NCBI RefSeq assembly: GCF_000377565.1
Contig: NZ_KB898358.1
Coordinates: 1 to 64,000, forward strand
DNA from: Rhizobium sp. 2MFCol3.1
GTDB taxonomy: Bacteria; Pseudomonadota; Alphaproteobacteria; Rhizobiales; Rhizobiaceae
Direction of reading: 5' to 3'
Length of the DNA stretch: 64,000 bases
Below the pieces are notes generated by a model that did no database searches, was not told the DNA's origin, and saw nothing but the letters and a program-made list of their open reading frames with translations. The translations under genes and the position numbers were made by a program. Position 1 is the stretch's first letter; every line of letters starts with the position of its first letter. Positions 34,095 to 44,814 of this stretch are shown here, piece by piece.

Positions 34095-35699
34095 ATGGCA
34101 GTCAGTGCGAACCGGCTCGAACTTCTGCAGATCGCAGATGCAGTCGCCCGCGAAAAGGTCATCGACCGCGAGATCGTGCTCGCCGCGATGGCGGACGCGA
34201 TCCAGAAGGCGGCGCGCTCGCGCTACGGCACTGAATCCAACATCCGCGCCGACATCAACCCGAAGACCGGCGAAATCCGCCTGCAGCGTCTGCTCGAGGT
34301 TGTCGAGGCTGCCGAGGACTACTCGACGCAGATCCCGCTCGAACTGGCCCGCGACCGCAACCCGGACGCGGCCCTCGGCGATTTCATCGCCGATCCGCTG
34401 CCGCCGATGGATTTCGGCCGTATCGCTGCCCAGTCCGCCAAGCAGGTCATCGTGCAGAAGGTTCGCGAAGCTGAGCGTGATCGCCAGTTCGACGAATTCA
34501 AGGATCGCGTCGGCGAAATCGTCAACGGCACCGTCAAGCGCGTCGAATACGGCAACGTCATCGTCGACCTCGGCCGTGGCGAAGGCATCATCCGTCGCGA
34601 CGAAATGATCCCGCGCGAAAACGTCCGCTATGGCGATCGCGTCCGTGCATACGTATATGACGTACGTCGCGAACAGCGCGGCCCGCAGATCTTCCTGTCG
34701 CGCACGCATCCGCAGTTCATGGTCAAGCTCTTCACCATGGAAGTGCCGGAAATCTACGACGGCATCATCCAGGTGAAGTCGGTTGCCCGCGATCCGGGTT
34801 CGCGCGCCAAGATCGCCGTGATCTCGAACGACAGTTCGATCGATCCTGTTGGTGCCTGCGTCGGTATGCGTGGTTCGCGCGTTCAGGCCGTTGTCGGCGA
34901 GCTCCAGGGCGAAAAGATCGACATCATTCCCTGGTCGCAGGATCCGGCGACCTTCGTCGTCAACGCCCTGCAGCCGGCGGAAGTCGCCAAGGTCGTTCTC
35001 GATGAAGATGCCGAGCGCATCGAAGTCGTGGTTCCGGACGAACAGCTGTCGCTGGCCATCGGCCGCCGCGGCCAGAACGTTCGCCTCGCATCGCAGCTGA
35101 CCGGCTGGGATATCGACATCATGACGGAAGCCGAAGAATCGGAACGCCGTCAGAAGGAATTCAACGAGCGCACCAACCTGTTCATGGATTCGCTCGACGT
35201 CGACGAAATGGTCGGCCAGGTTCTGGCCTCCGAAGGCTTCGCGGCCGTTGAGGAACTCGCCTACGTCGAACTCGACGAAATCGCCTCGATCGACGGTTTC
35301 GACGAAGACACCGCGCAGGAAATCCAGACCCGCGCCCGCGAATATCTCGAAAAGCTCGAAGCCGAGATGGACGAGAAGCGCAAGGCGCTCGGCGTATCGG
35401 ACGAACTGCGTGGCATCGACGGCATGACCGCCCAGATGATGGTTGCCCTCGGTGAGGACGGCATCAAGACGATGGAAGACTTCGCCGGCTGCGCAGCCGA
35501 CGATCTCGTCGGCTGGAGCGAGCGCAAGAACGGCGAGACCAAGAAGTTCGAGGGCCTGTTCTCGAAGTTCGACGTCTCGCGCGTCGAAGCTGAACAGATG
35601 GTCGTTCAGGCCCGCCTCGCGGCTGGCTGGATCACCGAAGAGGACCTTGCGAAGGAAGCGGAAGCTGAAGAAGCTCCCGAGGCCGAGCAGGAAGTTTAA
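34095..35699 (+). CDS. nusA: Transcription termination/antitermination factor NusA
   Basis: The 534-residue RNA polymerase-binding protein shows, in order, the N-terminal domain ([20 protein letters not shown]), an S1 domain around residues 135-200 ([20 protein letters not shown]), two KH domains ([18 protein letters not shown] and [18 protein letters not shown]), and two acidic repeats at the C-terminus. NusA controls pausing and termination, so it could act on the terminator in its own operon leader. Its stop overlaps the next start (TAATG). Confidence 0.97.
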   Translation: MAVSANRLELLQIADAVAREKVIDREIVLAAMADAIQKAARSRYGTESNIRADINPKTGEIRLQRLLEVVEAAEDYSTQIPLELARDRNPDAALGDFIADPLPPMDFGRIAAQSAKQVIVQKVREAERDRQFDEFKDRVGEIVNGTVKRVEYGNVIVDLGRGEGIIRRDEMIPRENVRYGDRVRAYVYDVRREQRGPQIFLSRTHPQFMVKLFTMEVPEIYDGIIQVKSVARDPGSRAKIAVISNDSSIDPVGACVGMRGSRVQAVVGELQGEKIDIIPWSQDPATFVVNALQPAEVAKVVLDEDAERIEVVVPDEQLSLAIGRRGQNVRLASQLTGWDIDIMTEAEESERRQKEFNERTNLFMDSLDVDEMVGQVLASEGFAAVEELAYVELDEIASIDGFDEDTAQEIQTRAREYLEKLEAEMDEKRKALGVSDELRGIDGMTAQMMVALGEDGIKTMEDFAGCAADDLVGWSERKNGETKKFEGLFSKFDVSRVEAEQMVVQARLAAGWITEEDLAKEAEAEEAPEAEQEV

Positions 35700-36388
35700 T
35701 GTCTGCGCGTGAGCCTACCGTTTCTCCTGAGGACGACGATCTTGCAGGTTATGACGTGAATGGTCGCATGTGCATCGTGACGCGCGAAAGCGGATCGCCG
35801 GATGAGCTGATCCGCTTCGTCGCCGCTCCCGATGGGACGGTGGTGGCCGACCTGAAGCGTCAGCTTCCGGGTCGCGGCTGCTGGGTGAAGATCGACCGCA
35901 CCCTGGTCGACAAGGCGGTGGCGAAGAAATCCTTCGCCCGCGCCCTGAAAACGGATGTGAAGGCGGCCGCCGATCTCGGCGAGACCGTCGACAAGCTGCT
36001 GATGCAGCAACTGATGCAGATGATGAACATGGCCCGCAAGGCCGGACAGTTCATCACCGGCGCCTCGAAGGTGGATGCCGCGATCCGCAGTGGCGCGGCG
36101 CTTGCCGTGTTCCACGCAACGGACGCGGCGGCCGACGGCGTGAGAAAGATCGACCAGGCCCGCAAGGCCTGGCACCTCGGAATGGAGACCGAGGAGGAAA
36201 TACCTTCCTACAAACTCTTCTCGGAGAGCGAAATGGAAGGCCTGATGGGTCAGAACGCTTTTATCCATGCTGCAGTGCTTGCAGGGCAGGCGGGTGAGGG
36301 TGTAGTGAAGCGCGCAAAGATGCTCGAACAGTACCGCAATGGCGGTCAGTCCCGGGCAACGGGCGGCGCTGGCCGGCAAAAACAATGA
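35699..36388 (+). CDS. ylxR: YlxR-family RNA-binding protein with L7Ae-like domain
   Basis: The 229-residue protein joins a YlxR/DUF448 N-terminal domain to an L7Ae/L30e-like half. The YlxR part, about residues 20-90, contains CIVTRESGSPDELIRFV and LPGRGCWVK. The L7Ae-like part, about 100-190, contains MNMARKAGQFITGASKVDAA. The fusion is usual in alphaproteobacteria between nusA and infB. RNA binding is expected, but its target is not known. The start overlaps the nusA stop, so translation is coupled. Confidence 0.9.
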   Translation: MSAREPTVSPEDDDLAGYDVNGRMCIVTRESGSPDELIRFVAAPDGTVVADLKRQLPGRGCWVKIDRTLVDKAVAKKSFARALKTDVKAAADLGETVDKLLMQQLMQMMNMARKAGQFITGASKVDAAIRSGAALAVFHATDAAADGVRKIDQARKAWHLGMETEEEIPSYKLFSESEMEGLMGQNAFIHAAVLAGQAGEGVVKRAKMLEQYRNGGQSRATGGAGRQKQ

Positions 36389-36487
36389 TACGGTCACCGG
36401 ACTTGTCCGGCCCGATGTCATTGATCGACATTTTGATTGACAGGGACTGATGACGTCATCGCTCCCTGTCCGAAGGAACGGGAACGA

Positions 36488-39259
36488 ATGACCGATAGCA
36501 ATGACGACAAGACACTGAACGGCCCGGGCAAGAAGACTCTGACCCTGAAACCGTCGGGCGTAAGCCAGGGCACCGTGCGCCAGGATATGGGCCGCGGTCG
36601 CACCAAGGCGGTCGTTGTCGAGACCCGCAAGCGGCGCCCGATGCGCCCTGAAGACGAACAGCGCCCGATCACCCCGGTGGCAGCACCGGCAGCGCCCGTA
36701 CGCGCCGCCGAGCCCGCTCCTGCGCCCGCAGCACAGGCAGCGGCAACACCGGCGCCGGCGCCTGTTCAGCAGGCCCGCCCGCCGCAGCCCCAGCAGCCGC
36801 AGCGCTACAATCAGCCGAGCGGCCAGCAGTATAACCGTCCGCAATCCCAGCAGCCTTCGCGCCAGCAGGATCGTCCGCGCCCGGTGGTTCTGAACCATCT
36901 GTCGCCGGAAGAAATGGACGCGCGCCGCCGTGCGCTCGCCATGGCCCAGGTTCGTGACGCCGAGGATGCGGTTCGCCGCGCCGAGGAAGAAAAGCGCCGC
37001 GCCGCCGAAGAAATCGTCCGCCAGGCCGCTGCCGCTGAAGAAGCCAAGCGCCTTGCCGCCGAAGAAGCAGAACGCGCTGCTGCGGCCGCTGCCGCTCCGC
37101 CGGCACCCGCAACTCCGGCTCCGGCCGCTGCTGAAGCTCCGCGTACCCAGGCTGCGGCTCCGGCCGTTCGCCGCACCGATGCGCCGTCTTCGGCTCGTCC
37201 GGCTCCCGGCGCTGCGCCTGCGGGCGCTCCCGGCGTCCGTCGCCGTGAAAATGATGAGGATGATCGCGGCGGTGCACCGCGCGGTGGCGCTCCGGCGCGT
37301 GGCCGCGTCGTGCGTCCGGAACCGGCAAAGCCCGTTACCGCGCGTCCGAAGGGTGACGATGGTCGCCGCCAGGGCAAGCTGACGATCACGGCTGCCAGCA
37401 CGGACGACGACGGCAACAACCGTGGCCGCTCGATGGCCGCCATGCGCCGTCGCCAGGAAAAGTTCCGCCGCAGCCAGATCCAGGAAACCCGCGAAAAGGT
37501 TGTTCGCGAAGTCATCCTGCCTGAGACCATCACCATTCAGGAACTGTCGCAGCGTATGTCTGAACGCGCCGTCGACGTCATCAAGTACCTGATGAAGGAA
37601 GGCCAGATGATGAAGCCGGGCGACGTCATCGACGCCGACCTCGCTGAACTCATCGCCGGCGAATTCGGCCACACCGTCAAGCGCGTTTCGGAATCCGACG
37701 TTGAAGAAGGTATCTTCGACCGGGCCGACGATGCCGGCGAAATGGTTTCGCGTCCGCCGGTCGTTACGATCATGGGTCACGTCGACCACGGCAAGACCTC
37801 GCTGCTCGACGCCATCCGTCAGGCAAACGTCGTCTCGGGCGAAGCCGGTGGCATCACCCAGCACATCGGTGCCTATCAGGTCGAACAGAACGGCCAGAAG
37901 ATCACCTTCATCGACACCCCCGGCCACGCCGCCTTCACGGCCATGCGTGCCCGTGGTGCGCAGGCAACCGATATCGCGATCCTCGTAGTCGCGGCCGACG
38001 ACAGCGTCATGCCGCAGACGATCGAATCCATCAGCCACGCCAAGGCGGCTGGTGTTCCGATCATCGTGGCGATCAACAAGATCGACAAGCACGAAGCCAA
38101 CCCGGACAAGGTCCGTCAGCAGCTTCTGCAGCACGAAGTCTTCGTTGAATCGCTCGGCGGTGAAGTGCTCGACGTCGAAGTGTCGGCGAAGAACAAGACC
38201 AACCTCGACAAGCTGCTCGAAGCCGTCCTGCTGCAGGCCGAAATCCTCGACCTCAAGGCCGACCCGACGCGTACTGCCGAAGGTATCGTGATCGAAGCCC
38301 AGCTCGACCGTGGTCGTGGCGCGGTTGCGACCGTCCTCGTCCAGAAGGGCACGCTGAAGCCCGGCCAGATCATCGTTGCCGGCGATCAGTGGGGCCGCGT
38401 TCGCGCGCTCGTCACCGACAAGGGTGACCATGTCAAGGAAGCGGGTCCGGCCATGCCGGTGGAAGTGCTCGGCCTGTCCGGCACGCCGGCTGCGGGTGAC
38501 AAGTTCGCCGTCGTTGAAAACGAGAGCCGTGCTCGCGAGATTTCCGAATATCGCCAGCGTCTGGCCCGCGACAAGGCGGTTGCCCGCCAGACCGGCCAGC
38601 GCGGTTCGCTCGAACAGATGATGAGCAAGCTGCAGAACACCGGCTTCAAGGAATTCCCGCTGCTCATCAAGGGCGACGTGCAGGGTTCCATCGAAGCGAT
38701 CATCGGTGCTCTCGACAAGCTCGGCACCGACGAAGTGCGGGCACGTATCGTCCATTCGGGCGCCGGTGCCATCACCGAGTCTGATCTGGCGCTTGCCGAA
38801 TCCTCCGACGCCGCGATCATCGGCTTCAACGTCCGTGCCAACGCACAGGCACGTGTCGCCGCTGAACGCGCAGGCATCGAGATCCGCTACTACAACATCA
38901 TCTACGATCTGGTGGATGACGTTAAGGCAGCGATGTCGGGTCTGCTCACGCCGGAGCGCCGCGAAACCTTCCTCGGCAATGCCGAGATCCTCGAGGTGTT
39001 CAACATCACCAAGACCGGCAAGGTCGCGGGTTGCCGCGTCACCGAAGGCAAGGTCGAACGTGGTGCAGGTGTGCGCCTCATCCGCGACAACGTCGTCATC
39101 CACGAAGGCAAGCTCAAGACGCTCAAGCGCTTCAAGGACGAAGTATCGGAAGTTCCGGTCGGTCAGGAATGCGGTATGGCCTTCGAGAACTATGAAGACA
39201 TCCGCGCGGGCGATGTCATCGAATGCTTCCGCGTCGAGCATATCACCCGTACGCTCTGA
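36488..39259 (+). CDS. infB: Translation initiation factor IF-2
   Basis: The 923-residue GTPase places initiator tRNA on the ribosome. The first ~330 residues are low-complexity, Ala/Pro-rich with a Lys/Arg/Glu coiled segment ([20 protein letters not shown]), and differ widely between species. The IF2_N domain follows, then the G domain with GHVDHGKTS near residue 430, DTPGHAAF and NKIDK, and domains II-IV. The C-terminal domain ends at [16 protein letters not shown]. The ATG at 36488 is preferred to one 17 codons earlier on context ([10 protein letters not shown]) and spacing from ylxR. Confidence 0.97.
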   Translation: MTDSNDDKTLNGPGKKTLTLKPSGVSQGTVRQDMGRGRTKAVVVETRKRRPMRPEDEQRPITPVAAPAAPVRAAEPAPAPAAQAAATPAPAPVQQARPPQPQQPQRYNQPSGQQYNRPQSQQPSRQQDRPRPVVLNHLSPEEMDARRRALAMAQVRDAEDAVRRAEEEKRRAAEEIVRQAAAAEEAKRLAAEEAERAAAAAAAPPAPATPAPAAAEAPRTQAAAPAVRRTDAPSSARPAPGAAPAGAPGVRRRENDEDDRGGAPRGGAPARGRVVRPEPAKPVTARPKGDDGRRQGKLTITAASTDDDGNNRGRSMAAMRRRQEKFRRSQIQETREKVVREVILPETITIQELSQRMSERAVDVIKYLMKEGQMMKPGDVIDADLAELIAGEFGHTVKRVSESDVEEGIFDRADDAGEMVSRPPVVTIMGHVDHGKTSLLDAIRQANVVSGEAGGITQHIGAYQVEQNGQKITFIDTPGHAAFTAMRARGAQATDIAILVVAADDSVMPQTIESISHAKAAGVPIIVAINKIDKHEANPDKVRQQLLQHEVFVESLGGEVLDVEVSAKNKTNLDKLLEAVLLQAEILDLKADPTRTAEGIVIEAQLDRGRGAVATVLVQKGTLKPGQIIVAGDQWGRVRALVTDKGDHVKEAGPAMPVEVLGLSGTPAAGDKFAVVENESRAREISEYRQRLARDKAVARQTGQRGSLEQMMSKLQNTGFKEFPLLIKGDVQGSIEAIIGALDKLGTDEVRARIVHSGAGAITESDLALAESSDAAIIGFNVRANAQARVAAERAGIEIRYYNIIYDLVDDVKAAMSGLLTPERRETFLGNAEILEVFNITKTGKVAGCRVTEGKVERGAGVRLIRDNVVIHEGKLKTLKRFKDEVSEVPVGQECGMAFENYEDIRAGDVIECFRVEHITRTL

Positions 39260-39283
39260 TCGTGCGAGACTAGAGTTGTGGAC

Positions 39284-39312
39284 GGGCGCCGGATCATATG
39301 AGGCCGGCGCCC
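39284..39312 (+). other. Hairpin between infB and rbfA
   Basis: GGGCGCCGG (39284-39292) pairs perfectly with CCGGCGCCC (39304-39312). CCTTTT follows shortly after, giving a weak terminator shape. It may set the ratio of infB to the downstream genes, or be an RNA processing or stabilising site. Confidence 0.6.
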
Positions 39313-39317
39313 GAACC

Positions 39318-39361
39318 TTTTGAGGCCCCGGACTTTTGAGGCCCCAGATTTTTGAGGCAAA
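39318..39361 (+). repeat. Three tandem 16-base repeats upstream of rbfA
   Basis: TTTTGAGGCCCC(G/A)GA plus one base is repeated at 39318 and 39334, and the third copy begins at 39350 (TTTTGAGGC) and runs into the rbfA leader. The period is exactly 16. Each copy carries GAGG, and only the last is near the rbfA start, at the spacing of a ribosome binding site. Confidence 0.75.
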
Positions 39362-39366
39362 GAACA

Positions 39367-39774
39367 ATGGCAACAAAAACCTCGACAGCACAGTCGCAGC
39401 GCATGCTGCGCGTCGGCGAGCAGGTACGCGCCGCGATCACCCAGGTCCTTCAGCGCGGCGAAGTGCGAGACGACCTCCTGGAAAAGACCGTCATCTCCGT
39501 GTCCGAAGTGCGCATGTCGACCGACCTCAAGGTCGCGACCGCCTTCATCACGCCGCTCGGCGTGTCGGATCACGAGACGGTCATCACGGCGCTCAACCGC
39601 CACGCCAAATTCATCCGCGGCCGTCTCGGCCCGCATCTTAGGCAGATGAAATTCATGCCCGAGATCCGCTTCCGCGACGATACGAGCTTCGACAATTACA
39701 AGAAGATCGATGAGCTGCTGCGCTCGCCCGAGGTCATGCGCGACCTTGAAGACGGCGATACCGACGAAAAGTAA
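39367..39774 (+). CDS. rbfA: Ribosome-binding factor A
   Basis: The 135-residue protein has the KH-like RbfA fold, with [20 protein letters not shown] at the start, [20 protein letters not shown] in the core and [20 protein letters not shown] near the end. It binds the 30S subunit during 16S rRNA maturation. The ATG at 39367 follows GAGGCAAAGAACA. It is preceded by the triple repeat and hairpin and followed after 12 bases by truB. Confidence 0.94.
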   Translation: MATKTSTAQSQRMLRVGEQVRAAITQVLQRGEVRDDLLEKTVISVSEVRMSTDLKVATAFITPLGVSDHETVITALNRHAKFIRGRLGPHLRQMKFMPEIRFRDDTSFDNYKKIDELLRSPEVMRDLEDGDTDEK

Positions 39775-39786
39775 CAGAAGAGCCTT

Positions 39787-40719
39787 ATGTCCAAACCACG
39801 CAAGCCCAAAGGCCGCCCGATCTCGGGCTGGCTTATCCTTGACAAGCCCGTCGACTTCGGCTCGACCGAAGCCGTCTCCAAGATCAAGTGGCTGTTCAAG
39901 GCGCAGAAATGCGGCCACGCCGGCACGCTCGATCCGCTGGCTTCGGGCATGCTGCCGATCGCGCTCGGCGATGCGACCAAGACCGTTCCCTACGTCATGG
40001 ACGGCCGCAAGATCTACGAATTCACCGTGACCTGGGGCGAGCAGCGCTCGACCGACGACCTCGAGGGCGAGGTTATCGAGAGCTCCGACAAGCGTCCGAC
40101 CGAAGACGAGATCCTGGCGCTGCTCCCGAACTATACCGGCGTCATCAATCAGGTCCCGCCGCAGTTCTCCGCGATCAAGATCGCAGGCGAGCGCGCCTAT
40201 GATCTCGCCCGCGAGGGTGAGACGGTCGAGATCCCGTCGCGTGAGGTCGAGATCTATCGCCTGACGCTGCTCGAATGCGAGAACGAAAACACCGCGCACT
40301 TTGAAGTCGAATGCGGCAAGGGCACCTATGTCCGCGCGCTCGCCCGTGATTTCGGCCGCGATCTCGGCTGCTTCGGCCACATCTCCGGCCTGCGCCGCAC
40401 CTTCGTCGCGCCGTTTGCCGAGGAGACCATGATCCCGCTCGCCGAACTCGTTGCGCTGGAAGACATTCAGGATGACGAAGAACGTCTGGCGGCGCTCGAT
40501 GCGCTTTTGATCGACACCAGCGAGGCGCTCTCCTCGCTGCCGCATCTGATCGTCAACGACGACCAGGCCCACCGCCTGAAGATGGGCAACCCCATCCTGG
40601 TGCGCGGCCGCGATGCGCCGGTGGAGGAAAGCGAAGCCTATGCGACGGCCCGCGGCAAGCTGATCGCCATCGGCGAAATCGGCCAGGGCGAATTCCGCCC
40701 CAAGCGCGTCTTCGGCTGA
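39787..40719 (+). CDS. truB: tRNA pseudouridine-55 synthase
   Basis: The 310-residue enzyme makes the universal pseudouridine 55 in the tRNA T-loop. The start is [20 protein letters not shown], and the catalytic motif [14 protein letters not shown] contains the active Asp. Further signatures are [18 protein letters not shown] and [15 protein letters not shown]. An Arg-rich C-terminal part with a PUA-like end follows. It is the last gene before the rpsO leader. Confidence 0.96.
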   Translation: MSKPRKPKGRPISGWLILDKPVDFGSTEAVSKIKWLFKAQKCGHAGTLDPLASGMLPIALGDATKTVPYVMDGRKIYEFTVTWGEQRSTDDLEGEVIESSDKRPTEDEILALLPNYTGVINQVPPQFSAIKIAGERAYDLAREGETVEIPSREVEIYRLTLLECENENTAHFEVECGKGTYVRALARDFGRDLGCFGHISGLRRTFVAPFAEETMIPLAELVALEDIQDDEERLAALDALLIDTSEALSSLPHLIVNDDQAHRLKMGNPILVRGRDAPVEESEAYATARGKLIAIGEIGQGEFRPKRVFG

Positions 40720-40727
40720 TGTTTTTA

Positions 40728-40749
40728 GCCCGGCGCCGACGCGCCGGGC
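40728..40749 (+). other. GC-rich hairpin after truB
   Basis: GCCCGGCGC pairs with GCGCCGGGC around CGAC just after the truB stop codon. A T-run precedes rather than follows it, so it is a poor intrinsic terminator. It may protect the 3' end or be a cleavage site between truB and rpsO. Confidence 0.55.
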
Positions 40750-40886
40750 GCGCCTCTTCCCTTTGCTGCCTGAATGGTTTATAGGCAGCGCCAGCATCAG
40801 GCATTGCTTGAATGCATTCGCGGCCAAAGCTGGACGACATCCCGGCTTTTGGCGACCTTATCTCCTCTCATCGAAAGGAACATCCG

Positions 40887-41156
40887 ATGTCGATTACTGC
40901 TGAGCGCAAGACGGCACTTATCAAGGAATACGCAACGTTCGAAGGCGACACCGGTTCGCCCGAAGTTCAGGTTGCGATCCTCACCGAGCGCATCAACAAC
41001 CTCACGGAACACTTCAAGGGCCACAAGAAGGATAACCATTCCCGCCGTGGCCTGCTGACGATGGTTTCGAGCCGCCGCTCGCTTCTTGACTACCTCAAGA
41101 AGAAGAACGAAGGCCGTTACACCAAGCTGATCACCAGCCTGGGTATCCGCCGCTAA
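40887..41156 (+). CDS. rpsO: 30S ribosomal protein S15
   Basis: The 89-residue protein binds 16S rRNA and nucleates the central domain of the 30S subunit. The sequence [20 protein letters not shown], then [20 protein letters not shown] and LGIRR at the end, is standard S15. AAAGGAACATCCG precedes the ATG at 40887; an in-frame ATG 25 codons earlier has no family similarity. S15 is known to repress its own mRNA in several bacteria, but no matching pseudoknot was identified here. Confidence 0.97.
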   Translation: MSITAERKTALIKEYATFEGDTGSPEVQVAILTERINNLTEHFKGHKKDNHSRRGLLTMVSSRRSLLDYLKKKNEGRYTKLITSLGIRR

Positions 41157-41164
41157 GGCTTTGC

Positions 41165-41202
41165 CGGCGGGCGCTCCTTATGGACGCCCGCCGCATTTGT
41201 TT
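41165..41202 (+). terminator. Terminator or processing hairpin after rpsO
   Basis: CGGCGGGCG (41165-41173) pairs with CGCCCGCCG (41185-41193), and TCC/GGA extend the stem inside. CATTTGTTT follows. It probably ends most rpsO transcripts, leaving some readthrough into pnp. Confidence 0.7.
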
Positions 41203-41484
41203 CCGGGGAACGTTTCTCCGACACCGCAGGACGCCGCAGGCGTTTGCGGGACTGCCCGCGGACCCGGATGGGCCGGATCCGCAAAACCAACCGTTGACCT
41301 GTCATGGGGCAGGATTGCCGGATGCTTTCGGCCAAGGCGCATACCTTGGCCCGATTTTCTCGACGAGGAAATCGAGACCGCAAAGCCTCCCGTTGTCTTG
41401 CCCATGATGCGTCATCAACAATTGCGGTCGTCTGCGCCGTGCCCCAGGGCCAATGGCGCGCCTCCGCATTGAAGGACAAGACAT
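41203..41484 (+). other. Structured leader of pnp
   Basis: This 282-base stretch before pnp has no credible ORF. It holds GGCCAAGG/CCTTGGCC (41330-41351), followed by CGATTTTCT, which resembles a weak terminator, and a TTGACC at 41294 without a good -10. In other bacteria PNPase limits its own synthesis through an RNase III-cleaved leader stem, and a similar role is plausible here. Confidence 0.45.
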
Positions 41485-43623
41485 ATGTTCGACACTCATT
41501 CCGTGGAAATCGAGTGGGCAGGCCGCCCGCTGAAGCTCGAAACCGGCAAGATCGCCCGTCAGGCTGACGGCGCCGTTCTCGCGACCTACGGCGAAACCGT
41601 GGTTCTCGCCACCGTCGTTTCCGCCAAGGCGCCGAAGCCTGGCCAGGACTTCTTTCCGCTGACCGTCAACTACCAGGAAAAGACCTACGCAGCCGGCAAG
41701 ATTCCCGGTGGCTACTTCAAGCGCGAAGGCCGTCCGTCGGAAAACGAAACGCTGGTTTCGCGCCTGATCGACCGCCCGATCCGCCCGCTCTTCCCTGAAG
41801 GCTACAAGAACGACACCCAGGTCGTCGTCACCGTCGTCCAGCACGATCTGGAAAACAACCCGGACGTTCTGTCGATGGTTGCCGCTTCCGCTGCTCTGAC
41901 GCTGTCAGGCGTTCCCTTCATGGGCCCGGTCGGCGGCGCACGCGTCGGCTACATCAACGGCGAATACGTCCTGAACCCGCATCTCGACGAAATGGACGAG
42001 TCGATCCTCGACCTCGTTGTCGCCGGCACGCACGACGCCGTTCTGATGGTTGAATCCGAAGCCAAGGAACTCAACGAAGAAATCATGCTCGGCGCCGTCA
42101 TGTTCGGCCATAAGGGTTTCCAGCCGGTTCTCGACGCGATCATCAAGCTCGCCGAAGTGGCTGCCAAGGAGCCGCGCGACTTCCAGCCGGAAGACTTCTC
42201 CGAACTCGAAGCCGAAATGCTGAAGCACTTCGAAGCCGAGCTGCGCACCGCCTACAAGAACACCCAGAAGGCTGAACGCTACGCTGCCGTCGACGCCGTC
42301 AAGGCGAAGGTCAAGGCGCACTTCTTCCCTGAGGGCGAAGAGCCGAAGTACACCGCCGAAGTCATCGGCGCGATCTTCAAGCACCTGCAGGCCAAGATCG
42401 TTCGTTGGAACATCCTCGACACCAAGAGCCGCATCGACGGCCGCGACCTCGAGACCGTTCGCCCGATCGTATCGGAAGTCGGCCTCCTGCCGCGCACCCA
42501 CGGTTCTGCTCTCTTCACCCGCGGTGAAACGCAGGCGATCGTCGTTGCCACGCTCGGTACCGGCGAAGACGAACAGTACGTCGATAGCCTGACGGGCATG
42601 TACAAGGAGCGCTTCCTGCTCCATTACAACTTCCCTCCCTACTCCGTTGGCGAAACCGGCCGCATGGGCTCTCCGGGCCGTCGCGAAATCGGTCACGGCA
42701 AGCTCGCATGGCGCGCTATCCGCCCGATGCTTCCCTCGGCTGAACAGTTCCCCTACACGCTGCGCGTCGTCTCTGAGATCACCGAGTCCAACGGCTCGTC
42801 CTCGATGGCAACCGTCTGCGGCACCTCGCTCGCTCTGATGGACGCCGGCGTTCCTTTGGCTAAGCCGGTTGCCGGTATCGCCATGGGCCTGATCCTCGAA
42901 GGTGACCGCTTCGCCGTTCTCTCCGACATCCTCGGCGACGAAGACCACCTCGGCGACATGGACTTCAAGGTTGCAGGTACCGCCGACGGCATCACCTCGC
43001 TGCAGATGGACATCAAGATCGCCGGTATCACCGAAGAGATCATGAAGGTTGCTCTCGGTCAGGCACAGGGCGGTCGTACGCACATCCTCGGCGAAATGTC
43101 GAAGGCGATCTCCGAAGGCCGTTCGCAGCTCGGCGAGTTCGCTCCGCGCATCGAAGTCATGAACATCCCGGTCGACAAGATCCGTGAAGTCATCGGCTCC
43201 GGCGGCAAGGTCATCCGCGAAATCGTCGAAAAGACCGGCGCGAAGATCAACATCGAAGACGACGGCACCGTGAAGATCGCATCTTCCTCGGGCAAGGAAA
43301 TCGAAGCGGCCCGCAAGTGGATCCACTCGATCGTTGCCGAGCCTGAAATCGGCGTGATCTACGAAGGCACGGTCGTGAAGACCGCCGACTTCGGCGCCTT
43401 CGTCAACTTCTTCGGCGCCCGCGACGGCCTCGTCCACATCTCGCAGCTTGCTTCCGAGCGTGTTGCCAAGACCCAGGACGTCGTCAAGGAAGGCCAGAAG
43501 GTTTGGGTCAAGCTCCTCGGCTTCGACGAGCGCGGCAAGGTCCGCCTGTCGATGAAGGTCGTTGACCAGGCAACCGGCCAGGAAATCCCTGCCGACAAGA
43601 AGAAGGAAGAAGCAGCCGAGTAA
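41485..43623 (+). CDS. pnp: Polyribonucleotide nucleotidyltransferase (PNPase)
   Basis: The 712-residue enzyme degrades RNA 3' to 5' with phosphate. It has two RNase PH domains: [20 protein letters not shown] begins the first, and the second, catalytic one has [17 protein letters not shown] helical linker separates them. A KH domain near residue 565 ([19 protein letters not shown]) and an S1 domain near 625-690 ([20 protein letters not shown]) follow. A strong terminator follows the stop. Codon use is highly biased (frequent AAG, GTT, CGT), as in other highly expressed genes here. Confidence 0.98.
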   Translation: MFDTHSVEIEWAGRPLKLETGKIARQADGAVLATYGETVVLATVVSAKAPKPGQDFFPLTVNYQEKTYAAGKIPGGYFKREGRPSENETLVSRLIDRPIRPLFPEGYKNDTQVVVTVVQHDLENNPDVLSMVAASAALTLSGVPFMGPVGGARVGYINGEYVLNPHLDEMDESILDLVVAGTHDAVLMVESEAKELNEEIMLGAVMFGHKGFQPVLDAIIKLAEVAAKEPRDFQPEDFSELEAEMLKHFEAELRTAYKNTQKAERYAAVDAVKAKVKAHFFPEGEEPKYTAEVIGAIFKHLQAKIVRWNILDTKSRIDGRDLETVRPIVSEVGLLPRTHGSALFTRGETQAIVVATLGTGEDEQYVDSLTGMYKERFLLHYNFPPYSVGETGRMGSPGRREIGHGKLAWRAIRPMLPSAEQFPYTLRVVSEITESNGSSSMATVCGTSLALMDAGVPLAKPVAGIAMGLILEGDRFAVLSDILGDEDHLGDMDFKVAGTADGITSLQMDIKIAGITEEIMKVALGQAQGGRTHILGEMSKAISEGRSQLGEFAPRIEVMNIPVDKIREVIGSGGKVIREIVEKTGAKINIEDDGTVKIASSSGKEIEAARKWIHSIVAEPEIGVIYEGTVVKTADFGAFVNFFGARDGLVHISQLASERVAKTQDVVKEGQKVWVKLLGFDERGKVRLSMKVVDQATGQEIPADKKKEEAAE

Positions 43624-43646
43624 GCTGCGCCTTCCGATGACTTCAT

Positions 43647-43677
43647 GGGCGCGGGAATCTTCTCGCGCCCTTTTTCT
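43647..43677 (+). terminator. Terminator of pnp
   Basis: GGGCGCG pairs with CGCGCCC around a ten-base loop, followed by TTTTTCTATT. It closes the rpsO-pnp unit before the next gene. Confidence 0.88.
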
Positions 43678-43698
43678 ATTCAGGATCGAGATAAAACG

Positions 43699-44715
43699 AT
43701 GAGCAGCGAGACGCTGAAGACACTGTTCCACCCCTTTGTAAGCGGCACCGTCGAGGCGCCCGGCGAGGGCGAGCGCGTGCTCTTCCTCGGCGCCGAGGCA
43801 GGCTTCGCCCTGCCGCAGGGCTTTGCCGCCGCGCTGAGCGCCGTACAGGGCTTCCGGCCGCTGTACCGGCAGCTGCTCGCCCAGCGCATCGAAACCACGC
43901 CTGAGGTCGAAGGCGAGGATTATGATGCCGTTCTGGTTCTCTGCAACAAGCACAAGGGCGAGAACGAGGCGAATATCGCCGAGGCACTCACCCGCGTGAA
44001 GATGGGCGGCCTCGTCGTCATCGCCGGCGGCAAGGAAGACGGCATCCAGCCGCTGCGCAAGCGCATGGAAGCCTTCGGCCTGTCGCTCGAGCACATGCCG
44101 AAATACCACGGCGTCGCCTTCTGGTTCGGCGCGCCCGCCGATCCCTCCGAAATCATCGCCAAGTTCGCCAAGCCCGCTGTGCGCGTCGACGGCCGCTTCG
44201 AGGCTGCCGCCGGCATGTTCTCGCACGACCGCATCGACGACGGCTCGGAGTTGCTCGCCTCGCGCCTGCCCGCCGATTTCACCGGCGACGTCGCCGATTT
44301 CGGCGCCGGCTGGGGCTACCTCTCCGTCGAGATGGCGGAGCGCTCCCCAGGTGTCAGCCGCCTCGACCTCTACGAGGCGAACTACGCCGCGCTGGAGGCC
44401 GCCAAGGCCAATATCGAGGAGAACTGCCCGAATGTACCGGCACGCTTCTTCTGGCACGATCTGGCGGGCGAGCCGGTCAAGGACAAGTACGACCTCATCA
44501 TCATGAACCCGCCCTTCCACGAAAGCCACGCCGCCGAGCCGGCGCTCGGCCAGGCGATGATCAAGACCGCGGCAGCTTCGCTCCGCTCCGGCGGCCGTCT
44601 CCTGCTGGTCGCCAACCGAGGCCTTCCCTACGAGCCGGTACTGGCCGCAAGCTTCCGCGAAAGCGGCGAAACCTGCCGTAACGCCCGTTTCAAGGTCTTG
44701 TGGGCGAAGAAATAG
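43699..44715 (+). CDS. RsmC-like class I methyltransferase
   Basis: The 338-residue protein has two related halves, as in the 16S rRNA guanine-N2 methyltransferases RsmC and RsmD. The N-terminal half is degenerate, and the C-terminal one is catalytic, with the SAM loop DFGAGWGYLSVEM and the base-flipping motif MNPPFHE. The likely target is a guanine in rRNA (G1207 for RsmC), inferred from family. The ATG at 43699 is chosen because the preceding frame crosses the pnp terminator. Confidence 0.87.
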   Translation: MSSETLKTLFHPFVSGTVEAPGEGERVLFLGAEAGFALPQGFAAALSAVQGFRPLYRQLLAQRIETTPEVEGEDYDAVLVLCNKHKGENEANIAEALTRVKMGGLVVIAGGKEDGIQPLRKRMEAFGLSLEHMPKYHGVAFWFGAPADPSEIIAKFAKPAVRVDGRFEAAAGMFSHDRIDDGSELLASRLPADFTGDVADFGAGWGYLSVEMAERSPGVSRLDLYEANYAALEAAKANIEENCPNVPARFFWHDLAGEPVKDKYDLIIMNPPFHESHAAEPALGQAMIKTAAASLRSGGRLLLVANRGLPYEPVLAASFRESGETCRNARFKVLWAKK

Positions 44716-44742
44716 AAAAGGCGGCCATTGGCCGCCTTTTTC
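44716..44742 (+). terminator. Terminator after the RsmC-like gene
   Basis: AAAAGGCGGCC pairs with GGCCGCCTTTTT around ATT within two bases of the stop codon. A-rich and T-rich flanks make it usable in both directions. Confidence 0.88.
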
Positions 44743-44814
44743 ATTCAATATCCATCATCGCTCCGCATTCGAAGCTTGCCGCCCCGCGAGAAATCCCGCC
44801 CCACGGCAAAGCCG

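Noticed and set aside
35696..39391. A 1231-codon minus-strand open frame opposite ylxR, infB and the rbfA start
   Set aside because: It is the mirror of GC-rich, codon-biased plus-strand genes; the plus-strand proteins are unmistakable NusA-operon members, and the antisense product is composed of Leu/Arg/Gly/Asp runs with no family.
41294..41322. A promoter for pnp based on TTGACC
   Set aside because: The expected -10 position is GC-rich (GCCGGA); not convincing enough to list as a promoter.
41905..44748. A 947-codon minus-strand open frame opposite pnp and the methyltransferase
   Set aside because: It runs antisense through well-supported genes and across the pnp terminator and the next one; it arises from codon bias.
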